A stretch of DNA of 64,000 bases from Mya arenaria. Its lineage: Eukaryota; Mollusca; Bivalvia; Myida; Myidae. Below, in pieces: positions 46,111 to 58,990 of the stretch. Made by a program: the position numbers and the translations under genes. How positions within the stretch are numbered: position 1 is the first letter of the stretch; the number at the start of each line of letters is the position of its first letter. A model generated the notes under the pieces. The model saw nothing but the letters and a program-made list of their open reading frames with translations, ran no database searches and was not told the DNA's origin. The stretch spans positions 88,217,915 to 88,281,914 of the forward strand of contig NC_069124.1 of NCBI RefSeq assembly GCF_026914265.1. The letters are read 5' to 3'.

Positions 46111-49100
46111 ATGTCTGGCGGCGAATGGGGTAAGTCATGTGGGAACCATATTTTGTTTATTCATGAAGTATGTACACCCATTTTCTTGTATTCAACAACC
46201 TGCATCACTCATGTTTCAGATGACGATGATTTCGAGCCCGCTGCTCCGGGCATTGCGGCCACTGATCGTCTGGAAGGGGAAGACGAAGACAACATAAAGG
46301 TTCCCAATCATTTTCTATCTTTAGACTTCAGTAAGAGAAGTATTCAGGCTTAGGTAGTATACTGATGATGACTCAGTTAAATAAAAAAAATCATTGGGAA
46401 GGTATTTAACCTGAAATACCTGCTGAGGTAATTGCTATATTTAGCCAGAATATATAATCATATGTTTTTGGAGAATTCCACAGAGACTTGAATGTATGAT
46501 GCAGATCCCAACAGCTGCCCCTTTAATAGTTGCCTGTGGCCTCAGTTGGGTAAAATCAGTCTTGACCCTGAAAATAAAGAAAATACAACAATTTATGGGC
46601 TGCTTAACACGTCATGGAACACAATTCAACTATTAAACATGATTTGTCGACGATATTTCAACTTTCTATAAAATCTAAAAATCCACTAGGGTAATATAAT
46701 TGACAAGAGAAGAAACTCTTCAAAACACAGTTCGTCATGAAACAGATACATGTCCAGTTCAGACATGAATTTTATAGTAAAAATACGAATCCTAAGCGTA
46801 TCACTGCGTTCTGCGCATAGATTAATCATTTTTACATCGAAATGACACAACAATCTTACCGAATATTCCAAATTGAAGCAGAAATCCGATTTAAAATATA
46901 CACACTATCGCCAAAAGTTCGCCATACACAGGTCCTTTCTACTAATTCTGCTGCTTTTATGAGTGCCTGAGTGATCCCGATGGTATCATCGTATTGTCGG
47001 GATCAATTCAAACGCTCATAGAAGCAGCAGAATTAGTAGAAAGGACCTGTGTATGGCGAACTTTTGGCGATAGTGTGTATATTTTAAATCGGATTTCTGC
47101 TTCAATTTGGAATATTCGGTAAGATTGTTGTGTCATTTCGATGTAAAAATGATTAATCTATGCGCAGAACGCAGTGATACGCTTAGGATTCGTATTTTTA
47201 CTATAAAATTCATGTCTGAACTGGACATGTATCTGTTTCATGACGAACTGTGTTTTGAAGAGTTTCTTCTCTTGTCAATTATATTACCCTAGTGGATTTT
47301 TAGATTTTATAGAAAGTTGAAATATCGTCGACAAATCATGTTTAATAGTTGAATTGTGTTCCATGACGTGTTAAGCAGCCCATAAATTGTTGTATTTTCT
47401 TTATTTTTAGGGTCAAGACTGATTTTACCCAACTGAGGCCACAGGCAACTATTAAAAGTAAGCCAGGGGCAGCTGTTGGGATCTGCATCATACATTCAAG
47501 TCTCTGTGGAGAATTCCTGTCATTTACATAATATATTCCGGAACAACCTATTTTTGACCACAACCTATTTTCGACAGCCTCCTGAAAATGGGTAAAACAC
47601 TTCTATTTTGCATCACTTCCGGTAAAAATAAGCTCCAATTGTTAACCATAACAGTAGAACTGTCAGAAAACTTCATTTGAAAAAGAATGGGAATGGTAGT
47701 GTTAGAAAAACTTAAGTTATACTTGAAACAACCAGGGCTCTCACTAGGCTGAAATTTTTGGGAGAAGTGACTTCTCCCTTCAGTCAATTAAGGAGTAGTG
47801 GGGAGACTTTAGGGAGAAGTGATACTTTTCGTAACACCTGAAACAAAAACTATGCCATACCACACACCTAAGTTTATATTCACATTCGAATTAATTGCTA
47901 TAACTATATAAAATGTTCACAAATAATGTATCATTTTTGGCTCAGCAAAAGTGTATTTGTCAATGTCACATAGTTTATCTCCAAATAGCATCTAAAATGA
48001 ATCAAAAACCAAGACAGCTAAGGATTTGAAACAATCAAAATGACCTTAAAAATGAACTGTCAATATAGTAGGGGGACAAATCTTATTTTGTTACTTTCGG
48101 GATGGGTACGAATGTCACATTCAGCTATGCTGTTATATTCTTGTCTTTGGCTAAATCATTTTCAATATGCTGACATTTAAGAACCAAATGACATTTAAAT
48201 CACTGTTCTTGATGAAAATTTTACTAATACATAATGGGAGGTTGAATAATTAACTCGGAAAATTGTTCTGACAAAATGGCGATCTCGCCGTTTTTTTAAA
48301 GTCATAAACAGGAGAAAAATACTGTAAGTAAACACTACATAAAGCAAAAAAAGAAGATATTTTTATGTTTACAAATCATTTTTTATTATTTCATTTTATC
48401 ATGAACATTTCACTAAAACCAATTAAATATTTGTTGATACGTTATGTGATTGATTTTCTTAGCGCCACCTTGCCGATGGCCCGAGATGGCTATGACCGTC
48501 TGCTTCAAAAGCAACAATGTTTAAAATATCTTGCATTGTTTGTTCAATACATATATCGTTTTAACTTCTTTAATGCTTGACAAGATTTTTCATAATTATG
48601 TCGCCTTTTCAATCTCATTTTAACAAACTTATATCATTTGATCAGGGTCTTCTCAATGTACATTCTGATTGGTTGACCATCAATAGCTCCGCCTACTGGC
48701 GATGTTTTGGTAATTGGATGACACGGCCCAATTATCGGATTAGGAGATTACCTAATTTTATGAATGGCTAATTGCGGTATTTTGACTAATGTGGCAGTGG
48801 CCAATGACTCACTGATTGACAGATTTACAATATGCTATTTTTTTCGGCGAAGCCAATGTCGCTTTGATAATACAAATGGGCGAAGTCTGGGAATTTTAGG
48901 CGACCACTTCGCCCAAGTCGCCCCCTCGCGAGAGCCCTGAACAACACCAATTTGTCATTTTTAATTAATGCCAAGTTAGACCCTTCGTTTAAAATGATTT
49001 CACATGTAAAATACTTCTTTAAAATTGTGTTGTTTTTGTTTGCCAGATCTTACATATCTACCAAAGCCTAAAACCTATGCCCTATTGTGTTCTAAGTATA

Positions 49101-52100
49101 GTGTACAACATTAAAAGCGCATCAAAATATGGTATGTTGCTTATTCTAAAATTAATGAAATTTATCTACAGGTAACTATATTGAATTACATTTGGGCGCT
49201 CAGTTACCATAAAATTATACATATTGCAGCCTAGGCAGGTCATATGAGGCTCATTCAGAGTTGGACCAGTGATAACAGGGTTTATGATGGGAGAATTTAT
49301 CATTTTGTACCCATGTGAAAGCCATTAGAAGGGATGATGCATTCCTTTGCCTCTCTTGTGGTGATAAGTAACTAAAAAGTGACTGTATGGTATATATTTA
49401 ATTACTCTTTTTTTTAAAAATAAAATACAGTTAAACAGTTTAAACAAGTTATACAAATTAAAATAAAAAATATTGTGCACAAACTCTTGTTGCGAAGTAT
49501 AGTTAAAGGTCATGGTCGAAAGCATGTTGTATCTAGATCAAATACAACATGTGACAGCCGCCATTTTGGATTCAAAATGTAAACAACAGACGATTGAAAC
49601 AGATTTTATTATTTTGTTTTTTAAAAGATGAATGATTGCTGTAAATGGTACACACAAACATTTATTTTTTATTATCACTTATTTATGATTAAAATGTAAA
49701 TACAGTCTGCAAAATAACTTTTCAGATGAACTTGCCCTTTCGGGCATCTCCCTGGCAATTTTAACTTGCCCGGACCAATTTTCACTTGCCCGAATAAATT
49801 TTTATGTCGACATCTGTGTTGGCATTATCTTTGGGTACAGGATGTTTCTTTCCTGGTTTAGCACCAGGAACATATCTCAAAAATGACATTTTCTGATTTA
49901 TGACCTTCGTCTTTGAAACGCTTGCATCAGACTGGTTTAAATCAAGCGTCCAATCGGCTTTCAATTTTATACGCATAATTATAAGCGTCTATTGATTCGG
50001 ACTGCGGAGTAAGTGTACCAGTTGATACAGACCGCGTAAAACGTCATCAAATTTAGCGACTTTTACAAAGTCGAGTAATACGTCATCAAATTTAGCGTAT
50101 TTACTTTGTTTGTTGATTTTCGGATAAACGATTTCGTTCTCTTTTTTCACTTGCCCGATCGGGCAAGCAAATACGATTTTTTACTTGCCCGGGGGGATTT
50201 TTACTTGCCCCGGGCATCGGGCACATGGGTTATTTCGCAGACTGTAAATAATCCTTAGGCGGTCGAAAACCCGTTGTCCCGGGATAGTAAAATTACTGTT
50301 TGCTACATGATTTGTTTAGTCAATGAGTTCACTCAGGTTTTAAGGAACTGAAGTCAAAATTGCAAATGCATGATTTAATGGACTTCAACTTGTATTTCGC
50401 ATTTTAACATACTTCGTACAAAAATCCAAATTTTGTGACATGATCAGATAAAAAGTATAAATTCCCACTCAGGTCTGTACCAGAGACATTTCCAAAGAAG
50501 TGGGAAAAAGGCTTGTCTCTAAATGGACACCATTAATACTGGATTCTTTTGTGACCTGCTTACTATAAATTTAAGTATAATTTATGTATTGAGTATCACT
50601 TTCTACATGAATTGTATAATATTAATTTAAGTAAATGAAATGTGATGATTAACATTGAGTAAAATACCATTGAATTAATCTTAACTGATTCATTCAAAGC
50701 ATGGCAGACATAGGTTCAAAGTTATGGTGACCTTTACATGCTCCTGACATGCTACACATCAGATTCAAGGAATTCTTGTCTTGTCAATACTAAAATACTT
50801 CTGTAAAATTTACATGTAAAATTGTCTCCTTTCAGGACAGTTGGGATGCTGATGATGATGATAAAGAAAAAAAAGATGGGGATCCAGGTATGACACCAGG
50901 GCTTTTTCTAGAACCCATGGTTCCCACTATCAAACCCATTCTCAAAGCAAAATATATGATATTTTTCCCAATCTTTAGAAAAAAATACCAATCAAAATAT
51001 ATAAAAAAAAATATGAAAGACTTTTAACATGTACTGGTTCATTCAACAATCAACATCCTAATAAATTATCAGATGTAAAGTTTTAGGAATTATTGAATTC
51101 AGAAATCATTGAATTTCATTGCATTCAGAGATCAGTTTGAAATATCTGTCATGATTTATTGCAATAGATATTACACCCCAAGGTGCCAACTTCCAAGAAG
51201 ATTGGGCCCATATAGGATTTGGTCTGTCAGTCTGCAGACCATGTCTGCATGCTCTTGACAAAAAAAATATTTATATTGTTTTTGAGGTCACTTTCAACAG
51301 TAAAATGAAAACTGTCTGCTCAACAACTTAATAACAGTTCGACCTAGAACCATAACTATTTTGTTAGGTGGCCCTTAATCAGTAGATCAGACTTATCAGT
51401 ATTTCATGGTCACGGTCATGTGTCAGGAAAGCGGACGAACTGCACAATACCTTACTTAAGAATAGTTTGACCTTGGACTATAAAACTTCAGTTGATGACC
51501 CTATTGTATGCGCTTTTCGGCCCTATGGTTCACAGTTTTGACCCCATTCCTAATGCACTTTAGTCTTCATTTTCCTCAATGAACAGAATTTTATTCCATT
51601 TTTATTTTTAATATTTTATAAACCAAAAATCTCTCTCGATCTCGATCTCTCTCGATCTCGATCTCGACAGGTATTTTAAACTTCAGTGGTCCTTTAATAA
51701 ACAATTTGTCTGATTGACACTGAATTCTGTAAATAAATATATATACACGTGTATAATGTATACACAAGTCAAACCATAAAATCTGGTTGTGTGATGTCTT
51801 TATTGAATGACTTGATTAAACTAAACTTGCTAATTATTTCAATGTAGCAGTGATGAAGGATTTATTCTTGTGCTTATTAAATTCAGAAAACGTGTGAATT
51901 TATTAAAGCTAACATGTATTTTTATTGACTTTAATTACTAATTGCAGCTGATGGCTCAATGAAAGCAGTTCAAAGAAAAAAGAAGAAACCATTAGCTGAG
52001 AGAATAGCAGAGAAGGAAGCTGCACGTCTTGCTCAGTTGGAAGAAGAGGTAATGCTGTTGTCAACTGTTGCATTAGTGTGAATAGCCTTGTAAAGATACC

Positions 52101-55100
52101 TTAACATAATAACAATAAATGGTCTGATATATTGGTCAAATGTGGAAAATTTCAGGAAAGTTAGTATTGAGTTGGTGTAATAATGTTAAATACTGTTAAA
52201 ATGCCAGTCAATGTGTACGTTCCCCCTTTCTGTGAGTGTACAAAAATAAACATTAATTTTTGTTGTTGGAACAAAATTTATATTGACTAGATTGCTTAAA
52301 GAATTGGGCTGAATATCGGCCCCAACAAAAGGACGGAAAATCTCTTTTGATGCTTTCATTCATTATAAAATATGTCTATGAGATGCAACCCTTTTAAAGG
52401 GTATGTGTGTTTAATTTTGTCATATTTAATCTCAATTCAGAAAAAAGCAAGTAAAGGTTTAACACCGGACCAGAAGAGAGCTGAAGCGGAGCGGTTAATA
52501 AAGATCCAAGAACAGGCAGACTTAAAGCTTGCCAAAGAAGCTTTCGGTACTAACTACAACAATTAAGCTTACTTACTACAACAATTCAGCTTTCTTAATA
52601 TGAAAATATAATATTTTGACAATATCAACTTTATAAACTTCTTTTATATCAATTGTAGTTACTTCCCTTTGATCATAACTTTGATCAGTAATAAAAGGAT
52701 TGCATGAAATTAAATGAAGATTTTTTCTTGGAAACTTGGAAAATGTTTTAAATCCAATGTTAATCCACATTTGTTTCGTTTACACTTTTGACTTTTCAAA
52801 TATTAATAAAATAATGGCAACTAGTGAATTTTTTTAATCATTTTTACTGCCTCTGCCTTGCAAATTGGGAAAAAAGTTGACTGGGAAAAATACAAAATAG
52901 GCCATAATAGCTAATGAAACAAATCCAGGCATTGAAAACAGCTATTCAGTGCTTCTCAATCAGGAAATGTAGCAGTTCTGTATTGCTACTATCACTTTGT
53001 TTATGGTTTTTAAACAAAAGTAGCATATATTTGACCATCAAGAACTGAAGTATGTGGAAATCTAAAAAAAATAAAATGGTAGGACTTCAGATCACTCTTA
53101 CTAGTGAACAACATGGTTTTGGTTTGCCCGTGGCCTAAATCCTTACGCTCAGGAGAGTTTTACTGAGGTATATGAAAAATTGTCGTTTTGTGTCCCAATT
53201 CAATATCCTCAATTGTCGAAATGGTGGAAATTAGAAAAACTGCCAAAATCCTGCATAAAATGCAGTTCCCCACTCCTTTTGTCAATCATTGTATCTTTTT
53301 TTTCTAATTATGGCATTCATGAATATTTCCTTTATCAAACTAAAGAATAACCATTCAGCAGTTTTAACAGTTTTTGGACCTTCAAAAATGAATAAATACA
53401 TAAACAAGGAAATATAAGAAAACATTTTTTTATTTTGCCTAACGAAAAATAGTTGGCATTTCTTTGTTGTGATTGCAGTCATTTCAATGTATTATGGGGG
53501 GAATTGTTAATGTTTGTCATAAGTAGCATGAAACATGGTCCACTATTATGATCACAATGACATGCATAGATTAATTTGCACACTGCAGTATTCTGTCAGA
53601 AACATGATTACATGAGATGTGAGCTTAATTTAAACTTGTGTTGGTTTCAGGAGTGGATGCTACAGGTGTAGATGGAATGTTCCCTGTCACGGAAGAAGAA
53701 TTCACCAAGTTTAGAGATGCCTTAGTACAAAAAATCACCAGTTTTAAAGTATGTATGCAATGAATTGAGTTGCATCTACATACAAAATACTGTTTTAAGT
53801 GCCTTTTTAGCTCACCTGAGCACAAAGTGCCCTATGTGAGCTATTGTGATAGGGTGATTGTCTGTCGTCAGCCTGTTGTCAACAATTTCCTTCAAAAGAC
53901 TTCTCCTAAACCACTGGGACAATTTTAACCAAACTTCAGAGGAGTGTTCCTTGTGTGGTGCTTTCCCAGATTCCTTCAATATAAGTGGTTACAGGCTAAA
54001 TTCTGGTTGCCATGACGTAAAACTTTGAAAATCTTCTTCTCAGAAACCACTGACCTAGTTTCCAATTTATTTCACAGAAATTTTCCTTAGGTATCCCTAT
54101 ATCAAAGTCCTTCACTCCATGTTGATACATAAAAGTGCACATAAAAATGCCTATATGGAAAACTTTGAAAATCTTTTTCTCAGAATTAATAGGCCTGATT
54201 TCAGAATAGTTTCACAGAAATACTTCTAAGGTGACCCTGTTTCAAAATCCTTCACCCCATGTTGATTAGTATAAAATGTTGCTGCCAAGGGGCGGGCTAC
54301 TCTTCTCTATATTATGGAATGCTGCTTATATGCTCAAACACTGAAGTTGGTGGTGTGCAGGCTGTAACTTTGTCATCCACAGTGGGATTTTAAAATCACT
54401 TTAAAAAAATGTATGACATTTTTATGAATTTGTTTATAACTTAGAAACTGTTCAAGATATTAAGTTCAAACTTTCCAGACTTGTTCAGAGTAATAATAAG
54501 CCTTTTGTGACAAGTTATGTGATTCATGCTTAAATATTGTCAGATCTTTTGGCCTGTAAGTGTTGTATTCTTAGAAATTCTGAACTGTTGATGGAGATTG
54601 ACAGGTAGATTCTTGGTTGTATACTTAATAACCTGCCTTGAAATTGCAATCCCTTTCAAATATGCCATCATTCGGTGGCCCTTATCACTCCTGTGATGGC
54701 TCAATTTTGTGTAAGAGTTATCCATCTAGCCTTACTGTTGTGTTCATGTTTTTCAGAGCTCAGACCAATATTCTTCCTTCATTGAAAAGTTATCTCAAGA
54801 CCTTGTGATGGACCGTAAGTTTTACCAGTTACCTGCTTCTTGCTGCATGTGGTTTTAAGCTTAAATTTTATTGGAAAGACACTTAAGTAAATATGTAATA
54901 CTATTGAACAACCAGCAACATAAACTTTATAAGATAAGTTATATTTAAACTTTGCAAGCCATGATACAAATAATATAAGCTCAGAGAGCCTATATAACGG
55001 ATTATATTTTAACATAATGTAGAAATATAACAGTTGTATAATGGCTATAAAATCAAATGAATAGTCATAACATACATTACAAACATAATGTTAATACAGA

Positions 55101-56767
55101 CTGTTTAAACTATTATATTCGGACTGAAACAATGAATTTGCGATCAAATTTTGTGAAGTTTCATCCATTTTAGTAAAGTACTGAAATACAACACACACAT
55201 GCTGTATTTCTTGATTGCTTCCCATCACAAATACAACACATACATGCTGTATTTCTTGATTGCTACCCATTACAAATACAACACATACATGCTGTATTTC
55301 TTGATTGCTTCCCATCACAAATACAACACATACATGCTGTATTTCTTGATTGCTTCCCATTACAAATACAACACACACATGCTGTATTTCTTGATTGCTT
55401 CCCATCACAAATACAACACACACATGCTGTATTTCTTGATTGCTTCCCATTACAATTTGCTCAGAAAACCTCGGGATTTTGCTTTCAACAATTATTTTTT
55501 GCATGTTAAACTTTCAAAAGCATTTTATCTCAAGAGGCATTTCTTTTTAACTGAGAAGCACTAAATTGAGGATAATATCTGTTTTAACTCACAACTTGTA
55601 AGAAAAAGTATTGTATTTTTTAAATTTTGGAGGATATTCGCACGCTGCTGGGGAACAGAGTGGAAATCTGGGGGTTTTTTTACCCTGCCGGAGGCTATGG
55701 CATTAAAAATAACAATTTAGCTTGTACTCTGATTCTAAGCTTGAAATATTACTCCTTTACTTTTGTGTTTGTTTTGCAGTAACGGTTGATGACCTGAAAA
55801 AGATCAGCACAACTACAAATTCTATATTCCATGAAAAACAGAGACAGCAAAAGGTACATGTATATTCCTTCCAGCTCTTGTATTCCTCCTGTCAATGATT
55901 TAATTGTTCCATATCAGGAGCTAAACAATCCCGAAAAAAATATGTAGTTTAAACTGTGACAACAAGCGATGTGGGCAAAAAAGGAACTTGTATATCTCTA
56001 TTTCCTTAACAGTGAATGAAATCGTGTAATAGTGTAATGTTCAAGAATTCTTGATTATTTGTTAGATGAATGTGACTATCAAATTCTAACCTTTTTTACA
56101 GTACAAGAGAGATTTTGCAAGGAGTTGGGTTTTAAACTGTTTACATATTAAAAAAACTGTTCACATATTTAAAACAAATAATGCTATGAATTATTGACTT
56201 TTAGTTTTGTATTAGTTAGTACAGTTGGTTTTTGGATGTTTAATGCTGGCTTATTCATTTCAAATGAGTTGGTAAACCTGTCATACTTCATACTGATTCA
56301 TAAACAGGACATGATATGCTAGTCATAACATTATAAAGCTAACAATAACATGTACTTTGAATTGATAAACTTGGTTTTAGAGTTCACTAATAAAGACTTT
56401 CTTTATAGCTAATATATATGTGCTCCCAAAATATTTTTCTTTGTCACATTTCTTCAGTACATGTATATTACTTAGCTATTTACCAAACACAATAATAAAA
56501 TATATATTGTGATTTGCCTGGATTAAAATGAATTGAAACTGTTTGGCAAATAAATTAGGATTATCCCATGTAATGTTGTTATTTTATTATTTATATATAT
56601 ATATATATATAAACATCATACATACATTTTCTCTCCAGGAAGTAGAAAAGAAGAAGAAAAAGAAGTCTAAGACGGTTGTTCTAGAACGGGACACAGACTT
56701 CAAGGATATTGCAGCAGCGGGCCGAGGGGACTATGACGACAGTTACTATGACGACGACTTTATATAA
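46111..56767 (+). CDS. EIF3J: Eukaryotic translation initiation factor 3 subunit J
   Basis: Nine coding exons at 46111-46129, 46220-46299, 50836-50887, 51948-52048, 52441-52546, 53651-53748, 54757-54814, 55780-55853 and 56639-56767. All have GT/AG borders and joining phases, and together encode 238 residues (human protein 258). eIF3j is a loosely attached eIF3 subunit that binds the 40S decoding centre and helps regulate mRNA entry and subunit recycling. Diagnostic features are the Trp/Asp-rich N-terminus (EWDDDDFE; RLEGEDED; DSWDADDDD), the basic helical part (KKKKPLAERIAEKEAARLAQ), the LTPDQKRAEAERL segment ending LAKEAFG, the conserved C-terminal core (LTVDDLKKIS) and the acidic tail ending YYDDDFI, like human YEDFM. 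The start is the only ATG in a sensible context and gives the conserved MSGGEW-type opening. Intron 2 (4.5 kb) is enlarged by transposons. Donor GTTCCC after exon 2 is unusual, but the reading joins exactly. Confidence 0.97.
46478..47509. repeat. Large near-perfect palindrome in EIF3J intron 2
   Basis: Left arm CCACAGAGACTTGAATGTAT onward is repeated in inverse from 47509 leftwards. Arms are ~500 bases, meeting at about 46990 with GATCCCGA/TCGGGATC and a short unmatched loop (46981-46996). The arms are almost identical: a 61-codon frame is encoded unchanged on the minus strand of the left arm (46686-46871) and the plus strand of the right arm (47107-47292). The right arm has a few extra bases (about 47455-47465) and small differences around the centre. 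Compatible with a foldback-type element or a recent inverted duplication. No target duplication is evident. Confidence 0.95.
47733..48939. mobile_element. Non-autonomous CAGGGCTCTC-ended DNA transposon
   Basis: The ends CAGGGCTCTCACTAGGCT and TCGCGAGAGCCCTG are inverted, and AACAAC flanks both sides (47727-47732 and 48940-48945) as a target duplication. TTCTCCC and CTTCGCC-type repeats occur near the ends. Interior is AT-rich with no transposase. TIRs beginning CAGGG suggest the hAT superfamily, but that group makes 8-bp duplications and only six bases match here, so the superfamily is left open. Confidence 0.8.
49703..50244. mobile_element. 542-bp element with CAGTCTGC ends and TTGCCCG subterminal repeats
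   Basis: Termini CAGTCTGCAAAATAAC and GTTATTTCGCAGACTG are inverted. TAAATA is duplicated on both sides (49697-49702, 50245-50250). ACTTGCCCG occurs several times near both ends in the same orientation, with GATCGGGCAAG inverted. A minus-strand frame of 64 codons (49782-49976) containing FLRYVPGAKPGKKHPVP fills much of the interior. It may be a remnant of the parental coding region, but I do not recognise it. Confidence 0.8.
51631..51668. repeat. (CTCGAT)n-type microsatellite
   Basis: Interleaved CTCT and CTCGAT units in EIF3J intron 3. Confidence 0.9.
53811..54520. repeat. Mollusc-type interspersed repeat
   Basis: Begins TTTAGCTCACCTGAGCACAA with TGTGAGCTATTGTGATAGG, followed by long stretches with recurring AAACTTTGAAAATCTTCTTC and TTTCACAGAAAT phrases. 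From recollection, units opening AGCTCACCTGAGC..GGTGAGCTATTGTGA are very common in mollusc genomes. Lies in EIF3J intron 6. Confidence 0.6.
55184..55455 (+). repeat. 45-bp minisatellite in EIF3J intron 7
   Basis: Six units of 45 bases (AAATACAACACATACATGCT, then GTATTTCTTGATTGCTTCCC, then ATCAC), differing only at a few sites (cac/tac; atc/att). Because 45 is a multiple of 3, both strands appear open; these frames are artefacts. Confidence 0.97.
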
Positions 56768-57174
56768 CACATGTTTGTAGCTTAGAGAAGCCAGCTTATC
56801 CTTAGACTACAAACTGCACATTTAATCATTAACTTAGGCCAATGAATCTAGGCAATATTTATTTATTTTCATCTGCCTATAAAGTGCTGAGAGGTGTAGA
56901 TATGGTGCATGGTTATTTCTCAGATTTCGGGAGTGTGTTCAGTTTCAACTGACACAAGTGACATTTTTCTTTTTCATTTTTATGCAAACACCTATCAAAA
57001 GATTTATTTATATTCTAAGGGAAGGTCATTGTATTCAAATTATGCATTAAAATGGAGGATTATCGAATTTTTAAGTCAAATATTTGATTATACAAAATGG
57101 GGATCTGCGAATGTATTATTTTTACCAAACATTTCCTGATATTGTAAGATATTTATAAATGATGTGTGTATATC

Positions 57175-57180
57175 AATAAA
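57175..57180 (+). other. Candidate EIF3J polyadenylation signal
   Basis: AATAAA about 410 bases after the stop codon. Another AATAAA lies at 57436-57441. Choice between them is not decidable from sequence. Confidence 0.5.
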
Positions 57181-57499
57181 AGTATGATTTGAACTCACAA
57201 ATCGCAATGACTGGATGATGATTGTTTTCTATTCTAATTTCCTTGAAAAGATTACATCAAAAAGACAGTGTCAGTTGTTGGTATGGATGTTGACCTTGTA
57301 TTGATTTACATCATGTATGTATGTGTAAGGCCATAAAAGTTGATGTTATCTCTAATTCATTTTTTTACTGTATGTACATGTAATTGTTTCTGTACGCCTG
57401 TAATCTAAATTATGTACATTTCAAAAAGCTGTTCTAATAAAGCAAATTTAAGCATAAGCAATTTGCTGTTATGAAATTGCAAATGTTATATGGGCAAGT

Positions 57500-57950
57500 G
57501 TTTTGCCTACATCCTTATCTAAAGCTTATTATGCGCCCAAAGGGTGGCATCTAATAGCATTCACACTGTTTGTCCGTGTGTCCATCCAGAACAAAACTGT
57601 CGAAACAATAACTACAAGGATATCACCTCGGATCATCAAACTTGAGTGGAAGGTTGTCTTTGACATTGTAGATGACCCCTATTGTTTTGCAGGTCAAAGG
57701 TCAATGTCCACAGTCTTGTGAAAACTTTGTCCGCACAATAACTTGAAAAGATTTGACCAAGGACCTTGAATCAGGTCACTAGGTCAAATGAAATTATCAC
57801 TTTCAGAACAATAACTTTAGAACAATTTGACCAAAGGCTTCAAACCTTTACTGGTAGGTTGCCCTTGACCAGTTAATTAACCCTATTGATTATGATGTTG
57901 AGGCATGCTGTCAAAAGTGGTATGAAAACTTGATTTGCATCTAGGACCAT
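57500..57950. repeat. Interspersed repeat with GGTCAAAGGTCAA motif
   Basis: Phrases such as TTTGTCCGTGTGTCCATCC, TTGACATTGTAGATGACCCC, CAGGTCAAAGGTCAATGTCC and AACAATAACTTTAGAACAAT recur in variant form here and, more diverged, around 51180-51480. Their composition matches degenerate interspersed repeats common in bivalves. The frame 57503-57721 is not a gene. Confidence 0.5.
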
Positions 57951-58396
57951 AAAATCTCGGGGATAGGTTGCTATTGACCAGAAGATGACCCATAATTATT
58001 TTGAGGTCAACAGTAGAATAAACAATGTGTTCACTCAATAACAAAAAACCATAATACTTTCATTAAGAGTTTTGAAAATAAATTCCTTTTTGCTAGTTAC
58101 ACGTCTTAGTTTTGAAATCATGATAGGGAATGTTATCAAGTCGCGGCAAAATACTATAGGTGCATTTAAGTACTCATTTCAATTTTAGCTCGACTATTTG
58201 GAGAATGAGGAGGGCTATACTACTCGCCCTGGCGTCCTTGTCGGCATTTGGTTAAAGTTTTGGGCAATTTGGCATTTTTTCTTTAAACTCCAGTACCCTT
58301 CATTCGATCATACTTGACTCAGATGTTCAGGACCATCACTAAATAAGGATATAATATCCTATATACAAATTATAACAGCTGAATAACTTTTGAAAT
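57951..58396. other. Gene-free stretch
   Basis: Nothing recognised. Confidence 0.4.
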
Positions 58397-58990
58397 ATCA
58401 AAGATGTCAACTTCAAACTCCATGCTATTGACAATCGAACCATCAAAGATATCATCTTCAAACTCCATGCTATTGACCATTACACCATCAAAGATATCAA
58501 CTTCAAACTCCATGCTATTGACAATCAAACCATCAAAGATATCAACTTCAAACTCCATGCTATTGAGCATTACACAATCAAAGATATCATCTTCAAACTC
58601 CGCTATTGACAATCAAACCATCAAAGATATCAACTTCAAACTCCATGCTATTGACAATCAAACCATCAAAGATATCAACTTCAATCTCCATGCTATTGAC
58701 CATTACACAATCAAAGATATCATCTTCAAACTCCACTATTGACAATCAAACCATCAAAGATATCGACTTCAAACTCCATGCTATTGACCATTACACCATC
58801 AAAGCTATCAACTTCAAACTCCATGCTATTGACAATCAAACCATCAAAGATATCAACTTTAAACTCAATGCTATTGACCATTACACCATCAAAGATATCA
58901 ACTTCAAACTCAATGCTATTGACCATAACACCAAAGATATCAACTTCAAACTCCATGCTATTTACAATCAAACCATCGAAGATATCATCT
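58397..58990 (+). repeat. 45-bp minisatellite with shortened variants
   Basis: About 13 units of AAGATATCAACTTCAAACTC, then CATGCTATTGACAATCAAAC, then CATCA, of 45 bases with several units of 42 or 39. The alternatives TTGACAATCAAACC and TTGACCATTACACC recur in a non-random order, as expected for variant-carrying tandem arrays. Confidence 0.97.

Noticed and set aside
46686-47292. Identical 61-codon frames in both palindrome arms
   Set aside because: Identity follows from the palindrome; no family resemblance, and it lies in an intron.
55091-55564. Frames of 121-137 codons with 15-residue repeats
   Set aside because: 45-bp intronic minisatellite inside EIF3J.
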